A DNA stretch of 64,000 nt. Origin: CAWGYT01 sp963826795. Lineage in GTDB: Bacteria; Planctomycetota; Planctomycetia; Pirellulales; Pirellulaceae. Shown piece after piece: positions 18,939 through 27,264 of the stretch. Below the pieces are notes generated by a model. The model was not told where the DNA came from and searched no databases. It saw only the letters and a list, made by a program, of their open reading frames with translations. The position numbers were made by a program, and so were the translations under genes. Numbering within the stretch: position 1 is the stretch's first letter; every line of letters starts with the position of its first letter. Location of the stretch: positions 62,001 through 126,000 of the forward strand of contig CAWGYT010000004.1 of assembly GCA_963826795.1 (NCBI GenBank). Reading direction: 5' to 3'.

Positions 18939-20474
18939 TCAAGCCTCCACCGTCCGAAACAGCCGCGTCAGACGCTGCTGCGCGTCCTCGAAAACGTCTC
19001 GTGCCATGACTCGAACTAGCACCAAATAAATTGTACTGGCAACAATCAGAAACACGGCGATCTGGACAACGTACTGCGCCGGAGCGGCCAGTCCCAGACC
19101 GGGTACCAGTTGATTCGCCAGCACCAGCCCTGGTACCGCTGACAACAGGTTGGCGAGGATCGGCACCGTGAAAATTCGTGAGATCGAGGCCACGACGGTT
19201 CCACCCGGCCAAAGTGCCGTCGCCAGATCGACCAGCGCCACGCAGGTCGAGAACAACGCCACTGCGATCGCCAAGCCCGTCGCCGATCCCCAGCGCGTTC
19301 CGATAATCGTCGCCGGAAAAAAGACAAAGACCGAGATGATGGCAAGCACCATTCGAGTCCGAAACCGGCCCTGAGCCTGGATCAGACTCGCGGCAGGCCA
19401 GCTGATCGCACGTAGCGACATCCCCAGACACATGATCTGCACCAAGGGAATGGCCGCGTACCAGCGAGGTTCGAAGAATAGCTTCACCAACGGTTCGGCC
19501 GTCGCCGCCATCGCCACACAGCACGGGATCGAAAAAACCACGACCATCCGCGAGGCACGTACAAACGCCCGCAGCTGCTGCCCGGTCTCCGACGGCAGCC
19601 GACTCAACGCGGGAAACAACACCTTCGAGATCTGGTGCGTCAGCAACGTCATCGTGTGCTTTGAAATCTTGTAAGCGAAAAAATAAAGGCCGACGACCGC
19701 GTCCGTCTCGAACCGGCCCAAGACGATGTAGTCACCCTCCTCAATCAACCAGTAGAAGAACATCGCCGCGATCACCATCAAACCGTCACCCACCAGGTAT
19801 CGCCAACGGCGCAGCTGCGGGGTCCATCTCAGTCGCACCGGCGCCAGGTAGAGCGACATCCCCAGGTAGACCGCCGACACCACGACCATCGCATAGCCGA
19901 AACTGAAGGCCCCAAAACCCAGCCAGGCAAGCACGACTTTGAGCGTCAAGTCGAGCAGCATGTTGATCGTGCCGATCACCGCCAACTCGCGAAACCGCAG
20001 GTCGATCTGCAGACGAGCTCGACTGACAGCGCCCGCGGCCGCCAAGGGAAACACGCCCGAGATGACCATGATCAGCCGCGTCAATTCAGCGGGACGCTGA
20101 ACGTTCGCATAAAATCCCACCGCCACCGGCGCGAACGCGATGGTGACCAGGCAAGCCAGAACTCCGGTCGCCAGCGACATCCAAAAGGCCGCGTTCGCCC
20201 AAACCCGAAAGGCACGCTGCCGCTTGATCAGCACCTCTTGGATGCCCGCCTGATGTAGCAATGCCGCGAACGAATAGACGGTCATTGCCAAGGCATACAG
20301 CCCAAAGTCCTCCTTCAAGAGGAACTTGGCGAGTAAAATCTGCGATAGCAGCGACGCGACCTTCGTGAACAGCATCTGAGCCGAAACCCAGACCGCCGCA
20401 CGCGACGTCCGATCCGTCAGCGATCCCGTTTCCAGTGCGATGATGTGTGCCTCCGGTTCGTCGTTTTTTACCAC
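18939..20474 (-). CDS. Polysaccharide flippase (MATE/Wzx-like, MOP superfamily)
   Basis: About 510 aa with 12 or more hydrophobic segments (for example LYALAMTVYSFAALLHQAG, LVIMVISGVFPLAAAGAV-like, YLVGDGLMVIAAMFFYWLI, IAVFLIVASTIYLVLV). It is consistent with a Wzx/PST transporter that flips undecaprenyl-linked repeat units. The RTSRAAVWVSAQMLFTK start and FGLYALA motif are typical of the family. No ATG precedes the conserved N-terminus. The nearest standard start is a GTG at 20472-20474 lying inside the end of family A copy 5 (CTCTGTGGTAAAAAACGAC), so the repeat may supply the start codon. The longer open frame to 20612 is just translated repeat. Confidence 0.8.
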   Translation of the reverse strand: MVKNDEPEAHIIALETGSLTDRTSRAAVWVSAQMLFTKVASLLSQILLAKFLLKEDFGLYALAMTVYSFAALLHQAGIQEVLIKRQRAFRVWANAAFWMSLATGVLACLVTIAFAPVAVGFYANVQRPAELTRLIMVISGVFPLAAAGAVSRARLQIDLRFRELAVIGTINMLLDLTLKVVLAWLGFGAFSFGYAMVVVSAVYLGMSLYLAPVRLRWTPQLRRWRYLVGDGLMVIAAMFFYWLIEEGDYIVLGRFETDAVVGLYFFAYKISKHTMTLLTHQISKVLFPALSRLPSETGQQLRAFVRASRMVVVFSIPCCVAMAATAEPLVKLFFEPRWYAAIPLVQIMCLGMSLRAISWPAASLIQAQGRFRTRMVLAIISVFVFFPATIIGTRWGSATGLAIAVALFSTCVALVDLATALWPGGTVVASISRIFTVPILANLLSAVPGLVLANQLVPGLGLAAPAQYVVQIAVFLIVASTIYLVLVRVMARDVFEDAQQRLTRLFRTVEA

Positions 20475-20658
20475 AGAGTCACAGAGGGCACAGAGGGAAG
20501 GGGGCGAGGAGGGGCGGGAGAGGGCGGGAGAGGGCGGCGGTTGGTGCGATTTTGGGGTTTTGGGTGTCCCGCCATCGGCGGAACACCCGAAACCCCAAAA
20601 TCGCACCAACATCCCCTGCGGAGCCCTGACCCTCTGTGCCCTCTGTGACTCTGTGGTA
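20469..20658. repeat. Family A palindromic repeat, copy 5 (orientation R), ends TACCACAG / CTGTGGTA
   Basis: The outer GGTTGACC is replaced by TTTTTACC on the left and GGTACCC on the right, yet the arms still pair. The hairpin is GTTGGTGCGATTTTGGGG / CCCCAAAATCGCACCAAC, with one mismatch near the apex. It separates the divergent flippase and methyltransferase genes, so both promoters must lie in or beside it. Confidence 0.88.
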
Positions 20659-20702
20659 CCCTATTACTGCCATTTCCCCGTCGTCAGCAGGATCGATTAC
20701 CG

Positions 20703-21464
20703 ATGAACGAGTCTTCCTCAACTTGGTCGGCCGCCCAGGAACGCGAACGGCACTACTACGAAACTCGAGCGGCGGCACATGAAAGTAAAGACCAGGTTTA
20801 TGCCGAATTTCATGCGCCCTTCTGGAAAGGAATCCTGGGTCGGCTACCCGAACTGGTGTTTCGCGACGAGGGAGTTTACGTCGATGTCGGTTGCGGCCCC
20901 AATCCGATCGTCGCCTTCGTCGATAAAGGAGAACGGATTGGCGTCGACCCGCTCATGCCGTTTTATCAGGAAAACTTCGTCCTGCCGCCCAGCCTGAAGG
21001 CGCATCAAGGGACGATCGAAGATCTGGCACCGGTTCAAGACGGCCAGGCGGACATCATTTTCTCGATGAACAACATCGACCACATCCAAGACCTTCCGCG
21101 AGCCGTCACGACGCTGCGTCGCAAACTCAAGGATGACGGCTATCTGATCGTCTCCGTCAACATTGTCGGAAACCCCCTCACCGCACTCGTGGCCAAGGGC
21201 ATCGACATCTACCGCCTGGTCGATCCCACCCATACGTACCACTTCCACTCGCCTCAAGAGGTCGCGGCGCAATTGTCCGCACATTTCCGACTCGTCCGCT
21301 ACGAGGACATCGAGCAGCTGTCCGAGGAAATGCAAGAGCGGAAGAAGGAGCGGGACAAGCAGGCCCGCACGCTCCGCGGCATGGTTCGCGGCGGCCTGAA
21401 ATTCGTGAAGAACGACATCCTGCTGCGAGAGCGCCTGCACCTGCTGGTGTTTCAGCCCAAATAG
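20703..21464 (+). CDS. SAM-dependent methyltransferase
   Basis: 253 aa. Motif I is EGVYVDVGCGPNPIVAFVD, followed by the acidic RIGVDPLMPFYQE, the motif II-like ADIIFSMNNIDHIQDLP, and LKDDGYLIVSVNIVGNP. A His-rich stretch (DPTHTYHFHSPQEV) and a charged C-terminal helix (EEMQERKKERDKQARTL) may contact a membrane or partner. Start ATG 20703 lies just after family A copy 5. It sits in the glycan locus, so a glycan or lipid carrier substrate is likely. Not rsmH despite the neighbouring mraZ. Confidence 0.8.
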   Translation: MNESSSTWSAAQERERHYYETRAAAHESKDQVYAEFHAPFWKGILGRLPELVFRDEGVYVDVGCGPNPIVAFVDKGERIGVDPLMPFYQENFVLPPSLKAHQGTIEDLAPVQDGQADIIFSMNNIDHIQDLPRAVTTLRRKLKDDGYLIVSVNIVGNPLTALVAKGIDIYRLVDPTHTYHFHSPQEVAAQLSAHFRLVRYEDIEQLSEEMQERKKERDKQARTLRGMVRGGLKFVKNDILLRERLHLLVFQPK

Positions 21465-21488
21465 CCGCGGCACGGTCACTGCGGAAAA

Positions 21489-21630
21489 ACGCTTCGAGCA
21501 TGGCCGACGTAGCCAAGGAAAAAGGCATCCGTGCCCGGTAGCCCCAATCCTTGAGGTGACTTACATCTTCCTGCGGACACACACCAGCAGGTTAAAAAAG
21601 CTGACGCGACGTCGGCCATGCTCGAAACGT
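21489..21630. repeat. Inverted repeat pair, 22 bp with one mismatch, around a 98-bp spacer
   Basis: ACGCTTCGAGCATGGCCGACGT at 21489-21510 is matched in inverse by ACGTCGGCCATGCTCGAAACGT at 21609-21630. The spacer contains no convincing ORF. It may be the ends of a decayed small element or a structured RNA. It lies between the methyltransferase and mraZ 3' ends. Confidence 0.5.
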
Positions 21631-21701
21631 TCTGCCGTCGAACCCGGACCCAGCTGGCCCGCTCGCCCCCAAGAATCTCCCACTACCGCGGCAACGCCGC
21701 G

Positions 21702-22190
21702 TTAACCGCTCAGTTCATCCAGGATGTGATTGAACTGCGGGATCTCCTCCTGCAGGCATCCTAGCCAAGCATCGAGCCTCCAAATCTCGATGCAGACCGC
21801 TGCGCCGATCACCAGCACCTCGGTCCCCGGATCCGCCCCCAGAAACTCGCGAAACCCATCCGGAATCACCAGTCGACCCCGACCGGCCAGCTGGACGTTC
21901 CGATGTCGCGTGGAAAGCAAACGGCCCAGTGTCTGGACCTGAGCCAACCGATCGCCCAGACGGCCGGCCTGCAGCTTGCTCTCGACCACGCGAATGCCCG
22001 CCTCTAGATGCTCCTGCCACGCCCCCGACTCCCAGAGACTCAGACAGCCCGGGCGTTCCTTGGCCAGCACGCCAGACGCTTTCTCTTCGCCCCAAGCCTC
22101 GGACAGCTCGGACGGAATCGAGACACGATACCGATCGTCGAGCGATCGGCGATACTCCCCCAGAATCAGCTTGCGAGTTGGCTGAGCCAT
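21702..22190 (-). CDS. mraZ: Transcriptional regulator MraZ (orphan)
   Basis: 162 aa with two SpoVT/AbrB-like MraZ repeats. The first is LILGEYRRSLDDRYRVSIPS. The second is RHRNVQLAGRGRLVIPDGF, containing the GRLVIP core. MraZ normally opens the division/cell-wall cluster (mraZ-rsmH-ftsL-ftsI) and represses it by binding TGGG repeats. Here no rsmH, ftsI or mur gene lies downstream; the next gene to the left is a convergent methyltransferase. An orphan mraZ fits a planctomycete with a dismantled dcw cluster. Its targets are unknown. Confidence 0.87.
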   Translation of the reverse strand: MAQPTRKLILGEYRRSLDDRYRVSIPSELSEAWGEEKASGVLAKERPGCLSLWESGAWQEHLEAGIRVVESKLQAGRLGDRLAQVQTLGRLLSTRHRNVQLAGRGRLVIPDGFREFLGADPGTEVLVIGAAVCIEIWRLDAWLGCLQEEIPQFNHILDELSG

Positions 22191-22256
22191 GAACGACCTT
22201 TGCGATCACCGTCATCGGAGGCTCCGTCCCAACTGCTCTGGGTAGCTCCCCTCAAC

Positions 22257-22288
22257 CTGACCCTCTCCCGCCCGTGGGAGAGGGTCAG
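22257..22288. repeat. Perfect 13-bp stem hairpin (CTGACCCTCTCCC / GGGAGAGGGTCAG)
   Basis: Inverted repeat with a 6-nt loop (GCCCGT) upstream of mraZ. The sequence resembles the dispersed CTCTCCC-type repeats of family B. It is not followed by a T-run, so it is not an obvious intrinsic terminator. The surrounding stretch 22191-22445 holds no gene that I can support. Confidence 0.6.
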
Positions 22289-22445
22289 AGTGTGGAGGGA
22301 CTCATGGCATTTCGCCATGATGTGGGCTGTTTTCCCACCAAGGTAGCCCGTTTCGTTACCTTAATGGGTCTTTAACCCGCAACAACGAGAGTTTAACCGA
22401 GTTAGCTTCTCGTGCAAGACGCTACCCGGAATTTCTGGCCGCTTT

Positions 22446-22711
22446 GGTTGACCACAGAGGCACAGAGGGCACAGAGGGTCAGGGCTCCGTTAGGGCTCGG
22501 CAGGGCTCGGCGGGGCTTGGCAGGGCTTGGCAGGGGATGTTGGTGCGATTTTGGGGTTTTACGTGTCCCGCCATCGGCGGAACACGTAAAACCCCAAAAT
22601 CGCACCAACCGCCGCCCTCTCCACCCCTTGCCACCCCTTGCACCCCTTGCACCCCTTGCCACCCCTTCCCGCCTCCTTCCCTCTGTGCCCTCTGTGCCTC
22701 TGTGGTCAACC
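22446..22711. repeat. Family A palindromic repeat, copy 6 (orientation F), long arms
   Basis: Both arms are lengthened by short internal iterations: GGGCTCGGCA and GGGCTTGGCA on the left, CACCCCTTGC and CACCCCTTGCC on the right. The hairpin is GTTGGTGCGATTTTGGGGTT / AACCCCAAAATCGCACCAAC with apex ACGTGT / ACACGT. It precedes the ketoacyl-synthase gene. Confidence 0.9.
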
Positions 22712-22832
22712 CTCCACAACCCCGAAACCTGTCTGGCGTCGCCACGCGATATGCGTTAAGAAGTCGACCCGGTAGTACGGATGCTGCCTTTATCGCTCCA
22801 TGCGGTACCGTTTATTCCAAGGACGGCGGCGG

Positions 22833-24109
22833 ATGCTGCGACTTCATGTGCCATTGCGTCGAAACGGAGACGAGCCGGTTGTGATCACCGGAATCGGGAT
22901 GATCACGTCGGTCGGTTCCAATCGCGAAGCGACTTGGCAAGCGATCTGCCGCGGGCAAAGTGGCGTGCGCCACGTCGATCCAGGGGATTCGGTCCCGGCA
23001 CATCTGGGAATCGCAGCGATCGTCGACAGCACGCCTCTCATTCCCCATCAGCTCAAGGTCATCCACATGGCCCGGCTGGCGGCTGAAGAAGCGATCCAGG
23101 ATTCGCGGCTTCGCCTGGACGAGATCGACGGCAATCGCTTCGGCTGCGCCGTCAGCGGCCACATGGGCGACTGGCGCTGGCTGCGCCAAAAGCACGGCTT
23201 TGCCCCGCCCGATCAACCCGGGGACGCCTCGAATTGGGAACAATTTCTGCCGAACAGCGGCTGCTGGAATCTCGCCACCCACTATGGGCTGAACGGCCCC
23301 CGCATCTGCCACTCGACGGCCTGTGCGAGCGGACTGATCGACATCATGTCGGCGGTCCGCGCCATTCGGGACAATCAATGCGACCTCGCGTTGGCCGGCA
23401 GCTCCGAGGCAATCGACCCGCTCTTCGCGGCCGGGTTTCAACAGATGCGCGTGCTCGCCACAAACGATCACCCCGCCGAGGCCTGCCGGCCCTTCGATCG
23501 TGCTCGCAGCGGTTTCGTGATGGGCGAAGGGGCCGCCATGTTCGTGCTCGAACGCCTCAGCCACGCGCAAGCTCGTGGCGCGACGATCTATGGCGAAATC
23601 CTGGCCGGTAAGATGCTGGCCGACGCCCATCACATGACCGGTCTGGACCTGGAAAGCACCGCGCTAACCCGCCTGATCGGTGATACCCTCCGCAAAGCGA
23701 ACCTGGAACCCGAGGATATCGGGTACATCAACGCACATGGCACGGGCACCCAACAGAACGATCTGATGGAAACCCGCGGAATTCGCCGCGCCCTCGCGCG
23801 CACGCCGATGACATCTGCGTGAGTGCCCTGAAATCCATGCTCGGACACCTCGTCAACGCCTCGGGCAGCGTCGAGCTGGCACTGACCACTCTCGCCCTGC
23901 GAGATGGCTTTATGCCGCCTACGCTGAACTTGACCGACCCCGACCCCGAATGCGATCTGGACTGCGTCCCGCTCGTCGGCCAACCGCGGCGAGTCCAAAC
24001 CGCCCTCAAGCTGGCACTCGCCTTCGGCGGGCACCTGGTCGCCGTCGCACTCCGCCGCTGGAACGACACCCAATCCGGCTTCGCCTACCCGACCCGCCAT
24101 GCCGCCTAG
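22833..24109 (+). CDS. Beta-ketoacyl-ACP synthase, FabF-like, frameshifted
   Basis: Condensing enzyme of fatty-acid or polyketide type. The N-terminus is VVITGIGMITSVGSNREATW. The nucleophile Cys lies in ICHSTACASGLIDIMSA and the first catalytic His in GYINAHGTGTQQNDLMETRG. A shift near 23803-23808 stops the frame (RTPMTSA). The neighbouring frame continues DDICVSALKSMLGHLVNASG with the Lys and second His, then ends FGGHLVAVALRRW. All three catalytic residues are therefore present once the frame is restored (about 425 aa). The start may be ATG 22833 or the GTG near 22880. Inside a polysaccharide locus it may make a special acyl chain, but this is inference. Confidence 0.82.
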
Positions 24110-24141
24110 CTGCGTCGCAGGATGCGTCGTAGGATTCTGAC

Positions 24142-24383
24142 TACCACAGAGTCACAGAGGGCACAGAGGGTCAGGGCTCCGCGTGGCTCGGCAGGGCTCG
24201 GCAGGGCTCGGCAGGGGATGTTGGTGCGATTTTGGGGTTTTACGTGTCCCGCCATCGGCGGAACACGTAAAACCCCAAAATCGCACCAACCGCCGCCCTC
24301 TCCACCCCTTGCACCCCTTGCCACCCCTTCCCGCCCCTTCCCGCCCCCTTCCCTCTGTGCCCTCTGTGACTCTGTGGTCAACC
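24142..24383. repeat. Family A palindromic repeat, copy 7 (orientation F)
   Basis: The left end is eroded to GACTACCACAGAG while the right end is canonical GGTCAACC. GCTCGGCAGG iterations occur in the left arm and CACCCCTTGC/CCGCCCCTTC iterations in the right. The hairpin core is identical to copy 6 (apex ACGTGT / ACACGT). It lies between the ketoacyl synthase and the epimerase. Confidence 0.9.
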
Positions 24384-24411
24384 CACCACTCCTTCGGAGA
24401 AAGCAAACGGC

Positions 24412-25344
24412 ATGGCCAGCTACCTCGTCACCGGCGGCGCCGGGTTTATCGGATCCCATCTCGCCGAAGCACTCGTCCGTCGTGGCGACACCGTCCGCGT
24501 TCTGGATAACCTCAGCACCGGTTTCCGACACAACCTGGACTCGGTCAAGGACGACGTGCAACTGATCGAAGGCGATATTCAGGACGCCTCGGTCGTCGCT
24601 CAGGCTGTTCAAGGCGTCGACTGCGTGTTCCATCAGGCCGCCCTGGCCTCGGTTCCGCGTAGCGTCGAGCGACCGCTGGATACGAACGCCGCCTGCGTCA
24701 CCGGGACGCTAACCATCCTGGATCAGGCCCGGCGGGCCGGGGTGAGGCGAGTCGTCTATGCCGCGTCGAGCAGCGCCTACGGAGACCAGCCGTTCAGCTC
24801 GAAGCGCGAGGTCGATCTACCCAGCCCGCTGTCACCCTACGCCGTCGCGAAATTAGCCGGTGAGTATTACTGTCAGGCCTTCTATCAGACCTACGGGCTG
24901 GAAACCGTCGCGATCCGCTACTTCAACGTCTTTGGACCTCGCCAGGACCCGAAAAGCCCCTACTCGGCCGTCATTCCACTTTTTATTACAGCCCTCCTCG
25001 CGGGCGAGCCACCCGTGATCTTCGGCGACGGCCAGCAAAGTCGAGACTTCACCTACATCGCCAACGTCGTCCACGGAAACCTGCTGGCGGCGGAGTCGAC
25101 GGAGGCCGTCGGCCGAACGGTCAATGTCGCCAACGGCCGATCCACGAGCCTGCTGAGCCTGATCGACCAGCTCAATATGCTCCTCGGAACCCGCGTCGCG
25201 CCGGTTTTTCAGCCACCGCGTCCCGGCGACGTCAAACACAGCCTGGCCGACATCACGCTGGCCCAACAACTGCTCGGGTACGAGCCCCCCATCCCCTTCG
25301 AGGAAGGCCTGGCCAAGAGCATCGAGTACTATCGGGGTCGTTGA
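24412..25344 (+). CDS. NAD-dependent sugar epimerase/dehydratase (UDP-glucose 4-epimerase-like SDR)
   Basis: 310-aa extended short-chain dehydrogenase. The NAD-binding motif is YLVTGGAGFIGSHLAEAL. The catalytic Ser/Tyr/Lys triad appears as VVYAASSSAYGD and SPYAVAKLAGEYY (YxxxK). Substrate-site text is IRYFNVFGPRQDPKSPYSAV and DGQQSRDFTYIANVVHGNLL. It most resembles GalE/WbpP-type UDP-hexose(NAc) 4-epimerases that supply sugars for surface glycans. Exact substrate uncertain. It lies between two family A copies, followed by a polyprenol-phosphate glycosyltransferase on the same strand. Confidence 0.87.
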   Translation: MASYLVTGGAGFIGSHLAEALVRRGDTVRVLDNLSTGFRHNLDSVKDDVQLIEGDIQDASVVAQAVQGVDCVFHQAALASVPRSVERPLDTNAACVTGTLTILDQARRAGVRRVVYAASSSAYGDQPFSSKREVDLPSPLSPYAVAKLAGEYYCQAFYQTYGLETVAIRYFNVFGPRQDPKSPYSAVIPLFITALLAGEPPVIFGDGQQSRDFTYIANVVHGNLLAAESTEAVGRTVNVANGRSTSLLSLIDQLNMLLGTRVAPVFQPPRPGDVKHSLADITLAQQLLGYEPPIPFEEGLAKSIEYYRGR

Positions 25345-25348
25345 GTAG

Positions 25349-25547
25349 ACCACAGAGCCACAGAGGGCACAGAGGGAAGCGGGCGAGAAGGGGCGAGAGA
25401 GGGGCGAGAGAGGGCGAGAGAGGGCGGCGGGTGGTGCGATTTTGGGGCTTTCTGTGTCCCGCCATCGGCGGAACACAGAAAGCCCCAAAATCGCACCACC
25501 ATCCCCTGCGGAGCCCTGACCCTCTGTGCTCTCTGTGACTCTGTGGT
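25349..25547. repeat. Family A palindromic repeat, copy 8 (orientation R)
   Basis: The stem variant GGGGCTTTCTGTGT is matched on the other side by ACACAGAAAGCCCC, a compensated T-to-C / A-to-G change relative to other copies. The outer ends are GTAGACCACAG and CTGTGGTAAAC. The inner terminal units (GAGCCAC versus GTGACTC) do not match fully. It starts five bases after the epimerase stop and ends just before the next gene. Confidence 0.9.
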
Positions 25548-25558
25548 AAACACAACAC

Positions 25559-26275
25559 ATGACAACGCTTGTCTCCATCGCCACGTACAACGAAATGGCG
25601 AACCTGCCGGCGCTGGTGGACGCCATCTTCCAGCAGCTACCGGACGCTCAACTGCTGGTGATCGATGACGCCAGTCCGGATGGGACGGGCCGCTGGTGTG
25701 ACGAGCGGGCGGCAGCGGACGATCGGCTCCGCGTGATTCATCGCCCAGGCAAACTGGGGCTGGGCACCGCCACCGTCCAGGGGCTGCAGTATGCCGTCGA
25801 GCACGATTATCGGTACGTCGTGACAATGGACGCGGATTTTAGTCACGACCCGCGCTATCTGCCCGAACTGGTCGCATCCATGGAATCGGGGTCGCGGGTG
25901 CCGGGGCCGCTGGACGTGATGATCGGCTCGCGCTACACCCGAGGCGGAGGCGTCCAAGGCTCGCCGCTCAGCCGCCGCGTGACCAGCCGGGCACTGAACC
26001 GCTTCGCCCGTTTTTGGCTGGGCCTGAAGGTGCGAGACACAAGCGGGGCGTTCCGCTGCTATCGGACCAGCGCACTGCGGCAGATCCCCTTGGACCGGAT
26101 CCAGTCCCGAGGCTACTCGGTCTTCGAAGAACTGCTCATGCACCTGACACGAGCCGACGCCAGAATGTCAGAATTACCGATCGTGTTTGTGGACCGCGCG
26201 CGAGGCCAAAGCAAAGTCACCCCCCGCGAGGCGCTCAGCAGCCTCTATCGGTTGATCCGCCTCCGGTTTGGTTGA
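25559..26275 (+). CDS. Polyprenol-phosphate mannosyltransferase-like GT2
   Basis: 238-aa GT-A glycosyltransferase resembling DPM1. Visible are LVSIATYNEMANLPALVDAI, LLVIDDASPDGTG, the donor-binding DXD region VVTMDADFSHDPRYLPELV, IGSRYTRGGG and DTSGAFRCYRTSAL. There is no C-terminal membrane domain, as in the soluble catalytic subunit type. It probably transfers mannose (or glucose) from a nucleotide sugar to undecaprenyl phosphate. The last codons TTT GGT TGA run into the GGTTGACC terminus of family A copy 9, which provides the stop. Confidence 0.87.
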   Translation: MTTLVSIATYNEMANLPALVDAIFQQLPDAQLLVIDDASPDGTGRWCDERAAADDRLRVIHRPGKLGLGTATVQGLQYAVEHDYRYVVTMDADFSHDPRYLPELVASMESGSRVPGPLDVMIGSRYTRGGGVQGSPLSRRVTSRALNRFARFWLGLKVRDTSGAFRCYRTSALRQIPLDRIQSRGYSVFEELLMHLTRADARMSELPIVFVDRARGQSKVTPREALSSLYRLIRLRFG

Positions 26276-26457
26276 CCACAGAGTCACAGAGGGCACAGAG
26301 GGAAGGGGGCGAGAAGGGGCCGGGAGAGGGCGGCGGGTGGTGCGATTTTGGGGTTTTCTGTGTTCCGCCATCGGCGGAACACAGAAAACCCCAAAATCGC
26401 ACCACCATCCCCTGCGGAGCCCTGACCCTCTGTGCCCTCTGTGACTCTGTGGTCAAA
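26270..26457. repeat. Family A palindromic repeat, copy 9 (orientation R)
   Basis: Hairpin arms GCGATTTTGGGGTTTTCTGT and ACAGAAAACCCCAAAATCGC, apex GTTCCGCC / GGCGGAAC around ATC. The left terminus GGTTGACC overlaps the stop codon of the preceding gene. The right terminus reads GGTCAAAT (eroded). No further copy occurs for the next 16.7 kb. Confidence 0.9.
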
Positions 26458-27190
26458 TCACTCACTCCATCCCAAACTTCCCGCCAACCGCGTGACAAGC
26501 GGATCAACTCTCGCTACGATACGAAATGTAAACAGAACGTTGTGGAAAGACGACACGTCACGACACCGATTGTCGTTGGCGCCGCTCGCAAGCGAATGGA
26601 ACGCAGTTTGCGAGGCTGGTGCTTGCCAGAGAGTAGTTCGGCCAGAAACCATTCGACGTAAAGACATCGAGAGAACGAGGCCAGAGGGGCAGGCAGCGGC
26701 GAGCGGTATGAAGGCAGGGCCAGGATGACGGCCATGCTCACGCCAACTGACATGACTCATGCCCAATGGGGCCTCTTATCTCAACCGATCGCCACGGCTT
26801 GGCGGCGGTCTCATCCACATGCACGTGGGCGCGGGTTGCCAGCAACCTGTTCAGCGAAAGCAACGCAGTTCAATGTCCTGCGAAGTCCAATGCACGCTCA
26901 GGAGCGGGCGTGCTGGGAGCGCGGCAAACCCGCCGGTTTCCGAACACCCGAGGGAATTGGGTCCTACATATGAGTATGTCCATTTTCGTCAACGGGTGGT
27001 GCACCCCACGGGGACGGAGTGTGCGCCGAGCGAAGCTTGTTCAATTACGGCAACAACAGAGGCATGGCGAACTCGGCGTTTTTTTCCGCCTCTAGGCCTC
27101 GTACCTCATCGCCCTCGATGCGTTCGCCGTTCAAAACCGTCGCCCGTCAGGCAACGGTTCATATAATGGACGTTTCGGGTTTGATACGAA
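26458..27190. other. Intergenic region without a supportable gene
   Basis: About 730 bp between the glycosyltransferase repeat and the autokinase. Short overlapping frames exist on both strands, but none shows a recognisable domain, Shine-Dalgarno spacing or codon pattern like its neighbours. Composition is mixed. It may hold the promoter of the autokinase operon or gene remnants. Confidence 0.5.
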
Positions 27191-27250
27191 CCATCCACCA
27201 AGCCATCCACCAAGCCATCCACCAAGCCATCCACCAAACCATCCACCACC
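27191..27250 (+). repeat. Tandem 12-mer CCATCCACCAAG, five units
   Basis: Units start at 27191, 27203, 27215, 27227 and 27239. The first three are identical and the last two vary in the final bases. The array ends 15 bp upstream of the autokinase ATG, so it occupies its leader. It could influence expression or be slippage-prone. Confidence 0.85.
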
Positions 27251-27264
27251 GCTAACCCGCACTC

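Noticed and set aside
20703..22190. The methyltransferase at 20703 as rsmH (mraW) next to mraZ
   Set aside because: Its sequence has generic class I motifs with a His-rich region, not the RsmH pattern. It is convergent with mraZ, not downstream.
9317..26457. Family A copies as a CRISPR array
   Set aside because: Copies lie kilobases apart with genes between them. There are no regular spacers and no cas genes.
26458..27166. Small overlapping ORFs (26458-26766 minus, 26759-27166 plus)
   Set aside because: No recognisable domain, no ribosome-binding site and composition unlike coding neighbours; kept as an unassigned intergenic region.
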